Positions 51,499 through 61,899 are shown, counted from the first letter of the stretch. The stretch is DNA of 64,000 nucleotides from Pseudomonas putida (GCF_002025705.1 NZ_CP018846.1:1789501-1853500); one strand, 5' to 3'. Numbers and translations: made by a program. Notes: generated by a model from the sequence alone, not told the origin.

Positions 51499-53242
51499 AC
51501 CCCAGGAAAGTCCCGCGGATGTAGCAGGGCGCGAAGCATTAGAGCGAATGTTCGCGTGCCTTGATCAGGGACAGAGCTTTCGTCTTGAGGCTGGAGCCGG
51601 CGCCGGCAAAACCTATTCGCTAGAAAAGGCTCTGAGCCGTTTGATCGAAAACCGAGGGTTAGCGCTGATTCGTCAGCGTCAGCAGATCGCGTGTATCACC
51701 TATACCAACGTTGCGAAAGACGAAATCATCTCGCGTTTCCAGGCACATCCAGCAATCCGGGCTGAGACCGTGCATGGTTTTTGCTGGTCACTGCTCAAGG
51801 ATTTCCAATCATCTTTGCGCTCCTTTCTCTGCGAGCAAGAGTTCTGGCGTGAACGCCTTGAGCCCGCTGGGGGCATAGGTGTAAGGCGAATCCATTATGA
51901 GATGGGTATTCCGCGCATATCTGACGATGAAATCTCGATTCGGCACGAAGATGTCCTCACCTTGATGATACAAGCGTTACCCTCCCAAAAATTTAGGGCG
52001 GTGCTGACCTCGCGCTACCCAATCCTTTTTATCGATGAGTACCAAGACACGGATGAGCATTTCTTCGCAGCTCTGAAATCATGGTTCTTGGATCGTGGCC
52101 AGGGACCGATGATTGGCCTTTTTGGTGACCACTGGCAGAAAATTTACGGATCAGGGTGCGGCCTCGTCGTCCACGAGGCTCTACAGGCAATTGATAAAAA
52201 TGCGAATTTTCGGTCGGCATCGCGGATTGTTGAAGTGCTGAACCAAATGCGACCGGCCCTCCGCCAGATGGTGAGAGACCCCGAACTGATCGGTGAGGCG
52301 AGGGTTTTTCACGCCAACCGATGGCCTGGCGTAAGGAGAACAGGGCAAGGAGGAGGTCACTGGACGGGCGACACCAGTGCTGAGGCCGCTCGCGCATATT
52401 TCGCGTGCCTGAAAGCTCAGCTCAGCGTGGAAGGGTGGGATTTCTCACCTGAAAAGACAAAGATCTTGATCCTCAATCACAGCGGAATTGCCCGAGAGCA
52501 GGGGTACGCGTCGATCCCTGCCATCTACGGCCAGTACAACGAGCCGTGGCTGAAGAAGGAGGATCCGCACATCAAGTACCTCACGGATCAGTTAGAACCC
52601 GCGTGCGCAGCTTATGAAGCGCGTAGATTCGGCGAGATGTTCGGGCATCTGGCAAGCGACCGCCCCACAATCCGTCGACACGGCGACAAAGTCGCGTGGG
52701 CTCAGGCGATGGGCGCGTTGGTCGAACTCAGGCTGTCCGGCAGCATTGGAGATGTGATTGATCACGTCAATGCGGTTCCGCAAATGCAACTGCCTGACGC
52801 TGTGGTGCGAAATGAGCAACGACTCCAGGCGTCCCACGATGGGGCTGAAGATGAGCCTCGGAGGATCACTCAGCTCAGGAAGCTTAGGGCTGTTCCATAC
52901 TCAGAGCTGATAGCGCTTGACCGCTTCATCGATGGTCACACTCCATTCGCGACTAAACATGGGGTCAAAGGGGCAGAGTTCGAAAACGTCATCGTCGTGC
53001 TGGGACGTGGGTGGAATCAGTACAATTTCGGTGAGATGCTTGAATGGGTCCAGGCAGGACCGCCGGCGGACAAAAAGGATAAGTTCGAGAGCAACCGGAA
53101 TCTTTTTTACGTTGCCTGCTCTCGCCCTAAGCTGCGCTTGGCTTTGTTGTTTACACAACTGCTGAGCCCAGGTGCATTAGCCCAGATCACCATGTGGTTT
53201 GGTGCCGATCATGTGGTCGAGCTTCCCCCTGATCCTCAATAG
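51491..53242 (+). CDS. UvrD/Rep-like superfamily 1 helicase (GajB-like)
   Basis: A 583-residue SF1 helicase. Motifs: Walker A LEAGAGAGKTYSLEKAL (about 31), motif Ia ITYTNVAKDEI, motif II LFIDEYQDTDEHF (about 178), motif III GDHWQKIYGSG (about 210), motif V GVKGAEFENVIVV (about 490) and motif VI NLFYVACSRPKLRLALLF (about 536). ATG 51491 overlaps the stop of the OLD gene by eight bases, so translation is coupled. In Gabija, GajB senses or binds damaged/phage DNA ends and works with the GajA nuclease. Both genes lie between two catabolic blocks, as cargo would. Confidence 0.87.
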   Translation: MYKPQESPADVAGREALERMFACLDQGQSFRLEAGAGAGKTYSLEKALSRLIENRGLALIRQRQQIACITYTNVAKDEIISRFQAHPAIRAETVHGFCWSLLKDFQSSLRSFLCEQEFWRERLEPAGGIGVRRIHYEMGIPRISDDEISIRHEDVLTLMIQALPSQKFRAVLTSRYPILFIDEYQDTDEHFFAALKSWFLDRGQGPMIGLFGDHWQKIYGSGCGLVVHEALQAIDKNANFRSASRIVEVLNQMRPALRQMVRDPELIGEARVFHANRWPGVRRTGQGGGHWTGDTSAEAARAYFACLKAQLSVEGWDFSPEKTKILILNHSGIAREQGYASIPAIYGQYNEPWLKKEDPHIKYLTDQLEPACAAYEARRFGEMFGHLASDRPTIRRHGDKVAWAQAMGALVELRLSGSIGDVIDHVNAVPQMQLPDAVVRNEQRLQASHDGAEDEPRRITQLRKLRAVPYSELIALDRFIDGHTPFATKHGVKGAEFENVIVVLGRGWNQYNFGEMLEWVQAGPPADKKDKFESNRNLFYVACSRPKLRLALLFTQLLSPGALAQITMWFGADHVVELPPDPQ

Positions 53243-53467
53243 TGGCGGGAGTGCTGTAAGTCGAGAGGGAGGGGTGCAGTCAAAGAAGAGGCTCAGGGCT
53301 GTTTTTAGAGGTGTTTCGTGGTGAGCTGTGGGGTAGGGTTCGCCACTGGCGAAGTCGTCTTCATGGGCTTCTGACGGGCTTTTAGGGGGCTATCTGTTTA
53401 TATTCAGGGAGTTATAAATCTAAAATTCAATTCTTATCACTGCTTATTGAAAAACCTATATTTTTCA

Positions 53468-53496
53468 TTGACTTACTTGACACGTATTTATAAAAT
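53468..53496 (+). promoter_or_regulatory. sigma-70 type promoter candidate
   Basis: TTGACT (-35, 53468-53473) and TAAAAT (-10, 53491-53496) are 17 bases apart. A second TTGACA overlaps at 53477. The start of transcription would be near 53503. Confidence 0.6.
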
Positions 53497-53502
53497 ACTC
53501 TT

Positions 53503-53721
53503 AATCTCCGGCAGGGTAGGGTGCTAAGTCGGGTCCAAAACTGGTTATCTTCCTTGCGAAGCAAGGGTGTGTTTGAATACAAATAATACGCGCACGCGTA
53601 AAAAAATGTGCACCGTCATACCCCTCATCTCGCCTCCTTGGCCGTCGGCTACCGACAGCGTTAGCTTTGCGCTTTCTCGCGGATCTGCCAAGAAAATTGC
53701 GTCCTGTGAGACGCAATTTTT
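53503..53721 (+). ncRNA. candidate small RNA of about 220 nt
   Basis: Between the promoter at 53468 and the terminator at 53693 lies a transcript-sized stretch with no good reading frame. It contains a small stem (GTCGG-CTA-CCGAC, 53643-53655) and the terminator stem. Only the layout supports it; I recognise no RNA family. It could instead be a leftover promoter or part of the island boundary. Confidence 0.35.
53693..53721. terminator. bidirectional terminator
   Basis: AAAATTGCGTC (53693-53703) pairs perfectly with GACGCAATTTT (53710-53720), then one more T. On the - strand it ends the amine-oxidase-like gene 42 bases upstream; on the + strand it would end the candidate small RNA. Confidence 0.85.
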
Positions 53722-53762
53722 GCACCGGCGACCATTTGCTACTCACTCAGATTTAGCGCTGA

Positions 53763-55064
53763 TCACCGACGACCGTTGGTGTACCCGACTAGCTGGTGGC
53801 TGATCTTCCCAAGTGTGCAAATTAGGTTTCGCCACGTGTCCTTTCCGACAACCTGCGTCGGTTTAATTGAACTCATGACATCCCAATGGCGCGACCCGCC
53901 CAGCATCCCTTCAGCGACAACCTGGCTAACCACATGGCTTGGGGTCACCCCAAAACCGGAGTACCCCTGGACGAAATATGCGTTCGGATGACCGGGGACC
54001 GTACCTACTTGCGGGAACAAGTTTGCCGTGCACTCCATTGGCCCACCCCAAGCAAGATCGATTTTCACACTCTCAAGATATGGGAATACCCTCAGCATAA
54101 GGCCGCGGTTCCATGCCTTCAAATCGTTGGGAATGTATTCGATCGCTTTGGTGGCAGAGCCGAAAAGCACCCTGTTTTCGTTGGTAACACGGTAGTAGTC
54201 GATGACGGGACGGATATCGCTGAAGGCGCCACGGATAGGGCTGATCTGATTGATTAGATCGACCGAGAGGGGTTCGGTGACTAATTGATAAGCGTAGGTA
54301 TTGATTGTCCTTCTATGAAGGAAAGGCTCCAAGCGGTCAAGAAACGCCCCGCATGACCACAGAATTTTGTTAGCCCTTACCATGCCCTTTGCTGTGCGGA
54401 CGGTGATGCTGTTGCCGTAGGTCACCTCAAGAACAGGCGTGTTCTCAAAAATCTGCCCGCCCAACCCGACGAACGCTTTGGCTGAGCCTAACAACATGTT
54501 GAGAGAGTGGATGTGGCCATTCCCCATATGCTTCAAAGCGCAGCTGTAGTAGTCCGAGCCGATGATGGACTTCACTGCGGCGCCTTCGAGGTACTCGATT
54601 TCGTGGTTCGGATTGAGTTGCTTGAATTCCTTTTCCCAAGCCTGAAGCAGTTTCCCCTGACGCTTGTTAAGGCCCATATAGCCATAGCCATGCTGGAAAT
54701 CTGCGTCTATCCCGTACTTCTCGATGCGTGACTTGATGATAGAGGCGCCGACATCGCTGATCTCGAAGACTGCCTGGAGCCCCTGATCACCTACGCTCTT
54801 GCGGATCTTCTCCAGGTCATGGCCGATGCCAGCCATCACGTGCCCACCGTTGCGGCCAGAGCCACCAAAACCTAGATAGCGAGCTTCGAGCACGACGATG
54901 TTTTTGACACCCTTTTCTGCTAGCTCTAGAGCAGTATTGATTCCAGAAAAACCGCCGCCTACAACGACTACCTCTGCGTCGATCACTTGCTCAAGATCAG
55001 GGAAAGCGAGGTCATATTTTTTTGTGGCGGTGTAGTAGGTGGTGGGGGTTTCGACCGAGAGCAT
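53763..55064 (-). CDS. FAD-dependent amine oxidase (PuuB/OrdL type)
   Basis: A 433-residue DAO-family flavoprotein. The FAD motif is VVVVGGGFSGINTALELAEKG (33-53), followed by EARYLGFGGSGRNGGHVM, the covalent-FAD-like block of PuuB/OrdL, and the C-terminal GYSGFGVTPSHVV. PuuB oxidises gamma-glutamylputrescine; relatives act on other gamma-glutamylated or free amines. Here it sits with a phenylacetaldehyde-type dehydrogenase, chemoreceptor and APC permease, so the substrate may be an aromatic amine or its glutamyl form; no glutamyl ligase is in this window. It is separated from the aldehyde dehydrogenase gene upstream by a terminator. Confidence 0.82.
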   Translation of the reverse strand: MLSVETPTTYYTATKKYDLAFPDLEQVIDAEVVVVGGGFSGINTALELAEKGVKNIVVLEARYLGFGGSGRNGGHVMAGIGHDLEKIRKSVGDQGLQAVFEISDVGASIIKSRIEKYGIDADFQHGYGYMGLNKRQGKLLQAWEKEFKQLNPNHEIEYLEGAAVKSIIGSDYYSCALKHMGNGHIHSLNMLLGSAKAFVGLGGQIFENTPVLEVTYGNSITVRTAKGMVRANKILWSCGAFLDRLEPFLHRRTINTYAYQLVTEPLSVDLINQISPIRGAFSDIRPVIDYYRVTNENRVLFGSATKAIEYIPNDLKAWNRGLMLRVFPYLESVKIDLAWGGPMECTANLFPQVGTVPGHPNAYFVQGYSGFGVTPSHVVSQVVAEGMLGGSRHWDVMSSIKPTQVVGKDTWRNLICTLGKISHQLVGYTNGRR

Positions 55065-55277
55065 TCAGGGCACCTTTTTGCTGTCCGCGGTAGCTAGGCC
55101 AGGCTAGTGCCGCGCATCGACGCTTTTTTTATTGGGATGGGCGGGTTCGTTGCCCGCTGCATGTGCAGGTCCTATTAAACGCGCCGTCGCGGCTGGTGGA
55201 CATGACCCAAGGTGCAAAGCGGTTGCCTGAGGATGACATGAGAGCATGGGCAGCCTCGTAGGCATCCCAGGATGCAG

Positions 55278-55299
55278 AAACCCGGCCGGAGCCGGGTTT
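55278..55299 (-). terminator. terminator of the aldehyde dehydrogenase gene
   Basis: AAACCCGGC (55278-55286) pairs with GCCGGGTTT (55291-55299) around a four-base loop; it lies 22 bases past the stop of the - strand gene. The U-tract is short. Confidence 0.7.
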
Positions 55300-55320
55300 G
55301 GTTGAGACCCTGCAAAGCAG

Positions 55321-56808
55321 TCAGTAGCGAATCATCACTGACTTCAGTTCGGTGTAGTCGTCGATGAACGCGCTCCCGAATTCTCGGCCAATTCCGGATG
55401 CCTTGACCCCACCGAAAGGCACCGCTGGATCCAGCATGGTGTGCATGTTCACCCAAACTGTTCCGGCCTCGATTTCCGGGACCAGACGGAGTGCTTTCGA
55501 AAGGTCGTTTGTCCAGATGCTTGCGCTGAGACCGTAAGGGGTATCGTTCATCAGCTGAAGCAATTCCTCTTCGGTGTCGTAGGGGAGGAACGTTGCGATA
55601 GGCCCGAACGTTTCCTCATTCAACAGTGTATCTTTCGCAGACTTGGCCAGAATGATGGTCGGCTCTACGTAGCAACCCGGGCCTTCAATGATTTCGCCGC
55701 CATAAACGATGGTGCTGTTTTCGGACTGAGCTGTTTTGAAGAAGCCTGCGAGCTTCTGCTGATGCTGCTTGTTGGTCACAGGTCCGAACTGGGTCGACTC
55801 GTCCAACGGCGAACCGATTTTCAGGGTTGCCAAACGTTGAGCCAGCTTCTCCATCAAGGGCTCGATCTGAGAGCGATGTGCGAAGAATCGCTCAGCCGCT
55901 GCACAGATTTGGCCCGAGTGAAGGAAGCCTGCTTCGATAATGCCGTCAGCCGCTTTGTCGAGATCCACATCCTGGAGGAAGCCTACAGAGTTTTTGCCGC
56001 CCAGCTCGAGTGTTGCTCGGGTAAGTTTGGCTCCCATAGCGCTCTTGCCCACGGCGATGCCGGTCGGCACCGATCCGGTGAAGGACACTTTGTTCGTCCC
56101 GGGGTGATCGATCAGCGCCTTGCCGGCGTAGCCGCTTCCCGTCACCACATTGAGAGCCCCCGCAGGAACGCCCGCTTGGGTGGCAAGCTCAGCGATACGC
56201 AGAATGGTGAGAGGGGTGAACTCGCTGGGCTTGATAATAACGCTGCAACCTGTGGTCAGCGCAGAGGCCAGCTTCCAGATTGCGATCATGGTGGAAAAAT
56301 TCCACGGGACGATGCCTACCACCACACCGACCGGTTCTCGCAGGGTGAAGGCCGTGTACTTTTCGCCAGCGAAGGAGGGCAGGGAAGGTGTAATGGTTTC
56401 TCCACTGATCTTAGTCGCCCAGCCTGCGTAATACCGAAGGAAGTGAGCCGCTTGATCGACTTCAAAGGCACGGGAAATCTGAATGATCTTCCCGGATTGG
56501 ATGGTTTCAAGCTGGGCCAGCTCCTCTCGATTGTGCTCGAGCAGATCCGCAAGCTTGAAGAGCACCCCAGCCCTCGCCGCAGGACTAACCTTGGACCAAA
56601 CCTTGAAACCTGCCTGGGCGCTTGCAACGGCCTGGTCGACATCAACCTGGGTACCTTCGCTCACCTGAGCGATCGCCTCACCGTTTGCTGGGTTGACGAC
56701 CTTTATCTTGTCGGAGGATGAACTGGAGACAAAACCGCCGTTGATGTAATGGCCATGATCACGGCCGAGAAAACTGATTACGCTTGGGAGAAGGGTGACA
56801 TCGCTCAT
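55321..56808 (-). CDS. feaB: phenylacetaldehyde dehydrogenase-type aldehyde dehydrogenase
   Basis: A 495-residue NAD-dependent aldehyde dehydrogenase with Glu in LELGGKNS and Cys in HSGQICAAAERF. Its N-terminus LLPSVISFLGRDHGHYINGG is like FeaB/PeaE-type phenylacetaldehyde dehydrogenases. It should oxidise phenylacetaldehyde or 4-hydroxyphenylacetaldehyde to the acid; the latter product is HPA, the input of the hpa cluster in this window. ATG 56808 has GGAG about ten bases upstream; an upstream ATG at 56823 is possible. The gene is monocistronic by its spacing. Confidence 0.85.
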   Translation of the reverse strand: MSDVTLLPSVISFLGRDHGHYINGGFVSSSSSDKIKVVNPANGEAIAQVSEGTQVDVDQAVASAQAGFKVWSKVSPAARAGVLFKLADLLEHNREELAQLETIQSGKIIQISRAFEVDQAAHFLRYYAGWATKISGETITPSLPSFAGEKYTAFTLREPVGVVVGIVPWNFSTMIAIWKLASALTTGCSVIIKPSEFTPLTILRIAELATQAGVPAGALNVVTGSGYAGKALIDHPGTNKVSFTGSVPTGIAVGKSAMGAKLTRATLELGGKNSVGFLQDVDLDKAADGIIEAGFLHSGQICAAAERFFAHRSQIEPLMEKLAQRLATLKIGSPLDESTQFGPVTNKQHQQKLAGFFKTAQSENSTIVYGGEIIEGPGCYVEPTIILAKSAKDTLLNEETFGPIATFLPYDTEEELLQLMNDTPYGLSASIWTNDLSKALRLVPEIEAGTVWVNMHTMLDPAVPFGGVKASGIGREFGSAFIDDYTELKSVMIRY

Positions 56809-57030
56809 TAGGGCAGACTCCATCAATGAGGCAGAACGGCAGGCGCCGTGCAGCTGGAGGGAATAATCCGTGACGGTACTCCGGCGAGCTTCTGCCTTCT
56901 TGACTGAGGCTGTCAGGAGCATGACCTAAGGTGCCAACCGTACACCGCGTTCGAGCGGTCGGGCAGGCTGAAACAAGAGGTCTAACTGCGATGATTGCCA
57001 CAGCTAGACTGCTCAGGAAAAAGCGGATTA

Positions 57031-59169
57031 TCACACGCGGAATTGGTCCATCAGCTGCTTCTGATGACTCGCGAGGCTGTTGAGCTGACTGCTGATTTGA
57101 GCTGACTCATTTGCTTGCTCGGTCAACGTTTCAGTGACAGCGCGAATGGCAGAAACATTCCTGTTGACCTCTTCGGCTACCGCACTCTGCTCCTCAGCTG
57201 CACTGGCAATTTGCAGATTCATGTCACCGATCAAGGTGACCGCATCCCCGATTTTCGCAAGTGCTTGTGCTGCGCTCTGGATCTGAGCAGCATTGTTCTG
57301 GGCTTGGGTTTGGCTAGAGTGCATAGTGGTCACTACCTCGCGGGTTGCGCCTTGAATGCGCTCAATCACACCGCGGATTTCCTCCACCGAGTCCTGGGTT
57401 CTTCTAGCCAGGCTGCGAACCTCATCCGCCACGACAGCAAACCCCCGGCCGCTTTCCCCAGCGCGAGCCGCTTCAATGGCAGCGTTCAGTGCCAAGAGGT
57501 TGGTTTGCTCTGCAATGCTGCGTATCACCTCAAGCACAGAGCCGATCTCCTCACTGCTCAAGGCGAGGGCTTCGACTTCAATCACTGCCTTACTGACCTC
57601 AGCCGCCAGCTCGATAATGTCCCTGGTACTGCGCTCTATGATCGCTATTCCGTCTCTAGCCGCTGTGTCCGCGGCGAGCGCTGCTTGAGCCGCGCTAGAT
57701 GCGCTGTTCGCGACATCGTGAGCAGTAGCGCTCATCTCATTCGCGGCTGTGGCGACCTGGTCAACCTCACGGAACTGCACCTGCATGCCCGTGCTGGTTT
57801 GGCGGGCAATTTCGGCTGATTGGTCAGCAGTGCCCCTCGCGTCGGTAATGCTTTGCTTGATATTCGCGATGGTAGGCTGAAGCTTTTCCAAAAAGCTGTT
57901 GAACCATCCGACCAAATTACCCAGCTCGTCTTTTTTGCCGTACTCCAGCCGCTGAGTCAGATCACCGTCTCCGCTGGCGATCTCTTTAAGCATTGCAGCG
58001 ACCCTGTTGAGGGGCCGAGTAACGCCCGTCGCTGTGAACCAGACGAGCAAAAGACCGAAGATAGCTGCGGCTAATGCCACCACTATTGTCCTGTAGATAC
58101 CTTCGGTTTGGACCTGATCGAGCAGGTTTTGAAGCTTGTATGAATCCTCGAGCATAATCTGCTCGGGCAGCTCAATGCTGACCCCCCAGGCCTTACCATC
58201 TGGGATTGGCTTAACGGGATGCACCGCTCTGATTAGCCCATCTTCCGCCATGATTGAAGGGCCTTGTGTGGCCAGCCGATGTAGAACTGCCTGTCCGTCA
58301 GTTCCCATGACATCACTGATGCGCTCGCCTACTTTACCTGGATCAGAACTGTAGCCTGCGAGTACGCCGCTAGCCGATGAAATAACGATCCGACCAGCCC
58401 CATTGAAAATACCAGCTTGTGCTTCGGTAACCGTCGCTTGCAAGGAATCCAATGCGAGGTCAACGCCGATGACTCCAAGGACTTTGCCTTCGTAAATGAC
58501 GGGCATCGAAAGGGTTGTCATCAATAGGCGTTTGCCCGCTACAGTGTCCGAGTAGGGGTCCATGAGGCAGGTGGCCTTGGAATCTCTAGGGCACGTATAC
58601 CAAGTGTTGTAGGGAATGCCACTAAGGCTCAGTTCTGTCTTGCTCAGATCGCCTTCCGTGAAAACGAGCTGAACTGACTGCCCATTACCACGGTTGAAAA
58701 CCCTGCCGAATCGCCCAGCCTCGTTGGAGGCTCGGCCGTCGTCACCCACGAAATCGCTATCCCGCCCATCGAGGGCGTTTGGCTCGTAAGCCAACCATAT
58801 CCCAACCACTCCGGGACTGTGGTCGAAGGCAGTTTTGAGCTGTTTGTTCAGCTCCTCACGCAGCACCGCCGGGCTCAATCCCCGGCTAGCAGCCATGGAT
58901 CGTAGGTCATTGGCCTGATCAACCAGCGAGCGCATCAGCTGTAAGCTCGAGTTGAAGGTTTTTTGCAGCTCCAAGGCTTGCTCTGCTGCTTTAGCTTGGA
59001 GTTGAGCTTCGGCACTTCTGGTGAGCATCTTGCGACTTTCGGCGCTGATCAGCCGATTATTCGCACTGTTTTGATAGATGTTCATGCCGGTAGACAGGCT
59101 CATCACGACGAGTAGACAAAGTCCTGATAGGAGCACGATCTTCAGGCGAATGGACATCGAATTTAGCAT
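57031..59169 (-). CDS. methyl-accepting chemotaxis protein with dCache sensor
   Basis: A 712-residue chemoreceptor. First membrane helix about 6-28 ([15 protein letters not shown]), periplasmic dCache domain about 40-360 ([31 protein letters not shown]), second helix about 370-395, HAMP domain ([19 protein letters not shown]) and the cytoplasmic signalling hairpin with [18 protein letters not shown] at its tip. ATG 59169 has GAGAT upstream; the in-frame extension further up is not coding. Ligand unknown; dCache receptors of this type often sense amino acids or amines, which fits the neighbouring amine genes. Confidence 0.92.
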   Translation of the reverse strand: MLNSMSIRLKIVLLSGLCLLVVMSLSTGMNIYQNSANNRLISAESRKMLTRSAEAQLQAKAAEQALELQKTFNSSLQLMRSLVDQANDLRSMAASRGLSPAVLREELNKQLKTAFDHSPGVVGIWLAYEPNALDGRDSDFVGDDGRASNEAGRFGRVFNRGNGQSVQLVFTEGDLSKTELSLSGIPYNTWYTCPRDSKATCLMDPYSDTVAGKRLLMTTLSMPVIYEGKVLGVIGVDLALDSLQATVTEAQAGIFNGAGRIVISSASGVLAGYSSDPGKVGERISDVMGTDGQAVLHRLATQGPSIMAEDGLIRAVHPVKPIPDGKAWGVSIELPEQIMLEDSYKLQNLLDQVQTEGIYRTIVVALAAAIFGLLLVWFTATGVTRPLNRVAAMLKEIASGDGDLTQRLEYGKKDELGNLVGWFNSFLEKLQPTIANIKQSITDARGTADQSAEIARQTSTGMQVQFREVDQVATAANEMSATAHDVANSASSAAQAALAADTAARDGIAIIERSTRDIIELAAEVSKAVIEVEALALSSEEIGSVLEVIRSIAEQTNLLALNAAIEAARAGESGRGFAVVADEVRSLARRTQDSVEEIRGVIERIQGATREVVTTMHSSQTQAQNNAAQIQSAAQALAKIGDAVTLIGDMNLQIASAAEEQSAVAEEVNRNVSAIRAVTETLTEQANESAQISSQLNSLASHQKQLMDQFRV

Positions 59170-59248
59170 TGGGGCTATCTCATATGGGCTAGCCCCGTTC
59201 GGAGGTGACCTCAGCGTTCCGTCACGGCCAAAGAGGGGCAGGGGAATG

Positions 59249-59275
59249 AAAACGCGCCGGTGATGGGCGCGTTTT
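59249..59275. terminator. terminator between porin and chemoreceptor genes
   Basis: AAAACGCGCC (59249-59258) pairs with GGCGCGTTTT (59266-59275) and is followed by a further T; it lies six bases past the porin stop and works for the - strand. Confidence 0.85.
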
Positions 59276-59281
59276 TGGCTG

Positions 59282-60625
59282 TCAGAAGTTGGTGACGAAC
59301 AACAACTGTGCGTAGACGTTGGTCCTGTCGCTTCCCAGCTGGCTGCCACCGTTTTCGGCACTGTGATCTGGCTTGTAGAAGCCGATCAGAGGCAGTACCA
59401 GAAGATGCTCGTTGACAGTCCATTCGCCGTAGATATCCAGCTCTTTGCCCGAGAGGTCCTGGACCGCGGAATTCAGCGTATCGAACTTGTAGAGCAGGGC
59501 GCCGGCGTTGAACGTCGGAGTAACGGCTAGCTTCAAGCCGACCTGCTGGATGGTGGCATTGGAGTTGAACGGGCCTGCGTAATTGCCAGCCACCTCACCT
59601 TGGAACCAGGTGCCAAGCTCACGGCCGTTCCCATAGAACAGAGGGTCGTAGCCTTCGGAAAAGCGGCTGTAGCGATAATTGACCTTAGGGGTAAATCTCG
59701 CGTCGTTGAAGGTCCAGCCAGCCTCGAGGTACCACGCATTTTCGTCAGACGACGTCTTTTGCTCTTTAGCGTATTCGCCGGCGAGGAAAAGGCCTGGTAC
59801 GCCCGCGTCGCCTTTAGCGCGGACGCTGTAGATTTTCATGTCTTTTCGTTCCGGGTACAGGACGTCAGCGAACTCCTGATCCGTATCAACCACCTTGAGC
59901 GCCGTAAGCCCGACGGTGCCTTTGTCAGTGACATTTTCCAATGTGGCAACGATGGTCTCTGGCGCAGCCTGGGCGCGGTTATCAGACTTGAGCCACATCA
60001 GATCGCTGCGAATGCCCTCAGTCCCGCCCAGGCGCAGAACAGCGGTCTGATCGAAGTTTTTGCGACCTGTCAGGTAGTAAGCGCCCCCGCGGTCCAACCT
60101 GCCATCCAAGGGGCCGCGGCCGAAGTCCAGTGCATCGCCAGAGACGATGAAGCCATCCCCCACGATGATATTTTGTCTACCGAAGGAAACCTCAACGCCA
60201 TCTTCACCGAGCATGGGGATCAGGTTTCCTGATTTCCAACCAGCAAAGGCGTCTTCGATTTTGGTGCTTCGTTCATCACCGATGGACCAGCCTGCCGCAT
60301 CCCCATCACCAAAGGTGGCGGATGAAACCCAGTTGAGAGACGCGTAGGTGCTGCCGAATTGCTCAGTCTTGTGCTTCACATCCAAACCGTATTGGAATAC
60401 AGCCTCTTGCCAAGTCGTTGAACCTGAAGTCTGAGTCGGTGTTTGGGCGTACTTCTCCCGGCTGGTGAAAATGCCAAAGGAGGCCGCGAGTTTCGCCTCG
60501 ACGGTCGTGGCGCCGTTGCTGTACAGCGGGAGGCTGTGTGCGGTTGATGAAAAAATCAAAAAAGCGGGGGTCGCACAGGTTAGTGCAAAACGCAACGACA
60601 ACTTCTTCCGGGGTTTAATATTCAT
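59282..60625 (-). CDS. outer-membrane channel protein
   Basis: A 447-residue exported beta-barrel. A signal peptide of about 30-36 residues ([21 protein letters not shown]) is followed by alternating amphipathic strands, and the protein ends in an aromatic residue (LLFVTNF), the usual outer-membrane signal. It resembles alginate-export-like or substrate-specific porins rather than OprD; the exact family is not clear to me. ATG 60625 has GAGGT upstream. Next to chemoreceptor, permease and dehydrogenase genes it probably lets the amine or aromatic substrate across the outer membrane. Confidence 0.75.
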   Translation of the reverse strand: MNIKPRKKLSLRFALTCATPAFLIFSSTAHSLPLYSNGATTVEAKLAASFGIFTSREKYAQTPTQTSGSTTWQEAVFQYGLDVKHKTEQFGSTYASLNWVSSATFGDGDAAGWSIGDERSTKIEDAFAGWKSGNLIPMLGEDGVEVSFGRQNIIVGDGFIVSGDALDFGRGPLDGRLDRGGAYYLTGRKNFDQTAVLRLGGTEGIRSDLMWLKSDNRAQAAPETIVATLENVTDKGTVGLTALKVVDTDQEFADVLYPERKDMKIYSVRAKGDAGVPGLFLAGEYAKEQKTSSDENAWYLEAGWTFNDARFTPKVNYRYSRFSEGYDPLFYGNGRELGTWFQGEVAGNYAGPFNSNATIQQVGLKLAVTPTFNAGALLYKFDTLNSAVQDLSGKELDIYGEWTVNEHLLVLPLIGFYKPDHSAENGGSQLGSDRTNVYAQLLFVTNF

Positions 60626-60944
60626 CAACGCTACCTCTGCATTTATTAGAATTCTTAGAGCGAGACACAACTCCTCGTGTGTTGACGAAAGGCTATCCCT
60701 GGAGGGTTGGCGCCATCTTGACCAAGCGAGTCAAGCACTCGCCTCACAGTGCCAAAAACTGACTAGCCAGATGGTTGGCTTTGCTGAGCGGAAGGTGGCG
60801 AGCTAAAGCAGGCGCCGAACGGCAAGAGGTGTGACACGCAAAGGCAACACTTGGCGCTCATAGCCAAGACATGGCCAGATTCTCGTTCCTATCATGGAGG
60901 CGTATCGGCGATGCCGAAATCGTGACCGTGACGAGGAAAGATCC
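60626..60944. other. divergent promoter region, porin / second moaF
   Basis: About 320 bases with no gene. A short dyad AGCCA-N6-TGGCT lies at about 60762-60778. No other clear motif was found. It should carry the promoters of both the porin and the moaF-permease operon. Confidence 0.4.
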
Positions 60945-61763
60945 GTGACCTACCAGATCGAACAAGAGATGAAGCACCAGTCGTACATTCCTACCGAGCA
61001 GTGGCCCACGCTCGGGGAAATGGCCGACGGCTTCGAAGGGCACAAGTATGCGAGCACTGACTTTCTGGCTGGCAAGACCGTTAACATCCGTTTCGAAAAT
61101 GGTTGGCTGATCGAGCATCGCTTTGAGAGCGCCACCTCCCTGACCTGGAAAATCCTTGAGGGTGATGGTACCGGTCTTAGTGCGACCGAGACCTACGAGG
61201 CCGTCGAGGTTCGCCCCGGCATCCTTTTTGTCGAGTTTCTTAAGCCGGCGCATCAAGAGTCAGCCACTTTGATTTGGAAGTTCGAAACGGGTGACATTCT
61301 TGCCGCCGTTTCTTCCTTCTGCGATCAAGACGGAGAGAAGAGAACCCAAACCGGGTTTGCTGCGGCTGTGGTCGATGGCATGCCTGGCGGATCGCCCATC
61401 ACCAAATCGTCAAGCCTTGCTGGCAAGCGCGTCCTCTATCGATACAGCGAAGATGATTGGTACGAACACGTCTATTTCAGCTCTGAGACGATGGCATGGA
61501 ACTGCGTCAACGGTGCCGAGAAGGGTATCGCAGATGTTGAAAAATGCGCTTACTACGATATCGCTGACGACCTATATGTGCTGTTCTGGACCGAGACAGT
61601 GATGCCAGTGGAATCCGTCATTGTTGTGGACCTCAAACAAATGCGCTCGATGGGTCGCTTCTTCTGCTGGGATCCGAAACCTGCTCAGTTACTGCATCTG
61701 ACTTTTGGCTCGAAGGCGACTCTGCTCAACGAAACTACTTATCCAAAGACATTCGAAGCGTAA
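60945..61763 (+). CDS. MoaF family protein, second copy
   Basis: A 272-residue MoaF-family protein, paralogue of that at 25537. Matching blocks are EVRPGILFVEFLKP against EARPGIFIIDFVRG, and LAGKRVLYRYSEDDWYEHVY with LYVLFWTETVMPVESV. I take GTG 60945 as start because GAGGAAAG lies six bases before it; an in-frame ATG at 60969 and another at 60894 are alternatives. No signal peptide. It is followed by an APC permease gene 136 bases on. The repeated pairing of MoaF with an APC permease suggests ligand binding or sensing of the transported amine. Confidence 0.8.
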   Translation: MTYQIEQEMKHQSYIPTEQWPTLGEMADGFEGHKYASTDFLAGKTVNIRFENGWLIEHRFESATSLTWKILEGDGTGLSATETYEAVEVRPGILFVEFLKPAHQESATLIWKFETGDILAAVSSFCDQDGEKRTQTGFAAAVVDGMPGGSPITKSSSLAGKRVLYRYSEDDWYEHVYFSSETMAWNCVNGAEKGIADVEKCAYYDIADDLYVLFWTETVMPVESVIVVDLKQMRSMGRFFCWDPKPAQLLHLTFGSKATLLNETTYPKTFEA

Positions 61764-61899
61764 GGGTTTAAGGCTTTAATTCAACTGCCAAGTTCGGGTG
61801 TTGACCTGTTAATAAGTGCCCTGTGTGCGGCATGCAGTTTGGAAGTCGACGCCCGACACCGTAAACGACAATTACAATCAACGTTACGAGGGTCTAACC

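Larger units (their letters stand above)
53243..53762. other. AT-rich spacer after the OLD/UvrD pair
   Basis: 520 bases with no convincing protein gene. The first part is ordinary; 53400-53500 drops to about 25-30% G+C, unlike anything around it. It holds a good promoter (53468-53496) and a bidirectional terminator (53693-53721). A small frame at 53567-53803 runs through the terminator and lacks a ribosome site. Confidence 0.6.

Noticed and set aside
53567..53803. Small open frame of 78 codons in the AT-rich spacer
   Set aside because: No ribosome site, and it runs through a strong terminator into the end of the oxidase gene on the other strand.
55441..56721. Open frame of 426 codons on the + strand
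   Set aside because: Antisense to the aldehyde dehydrogenase, which has intact catalytic motifs; no motifs of its own.
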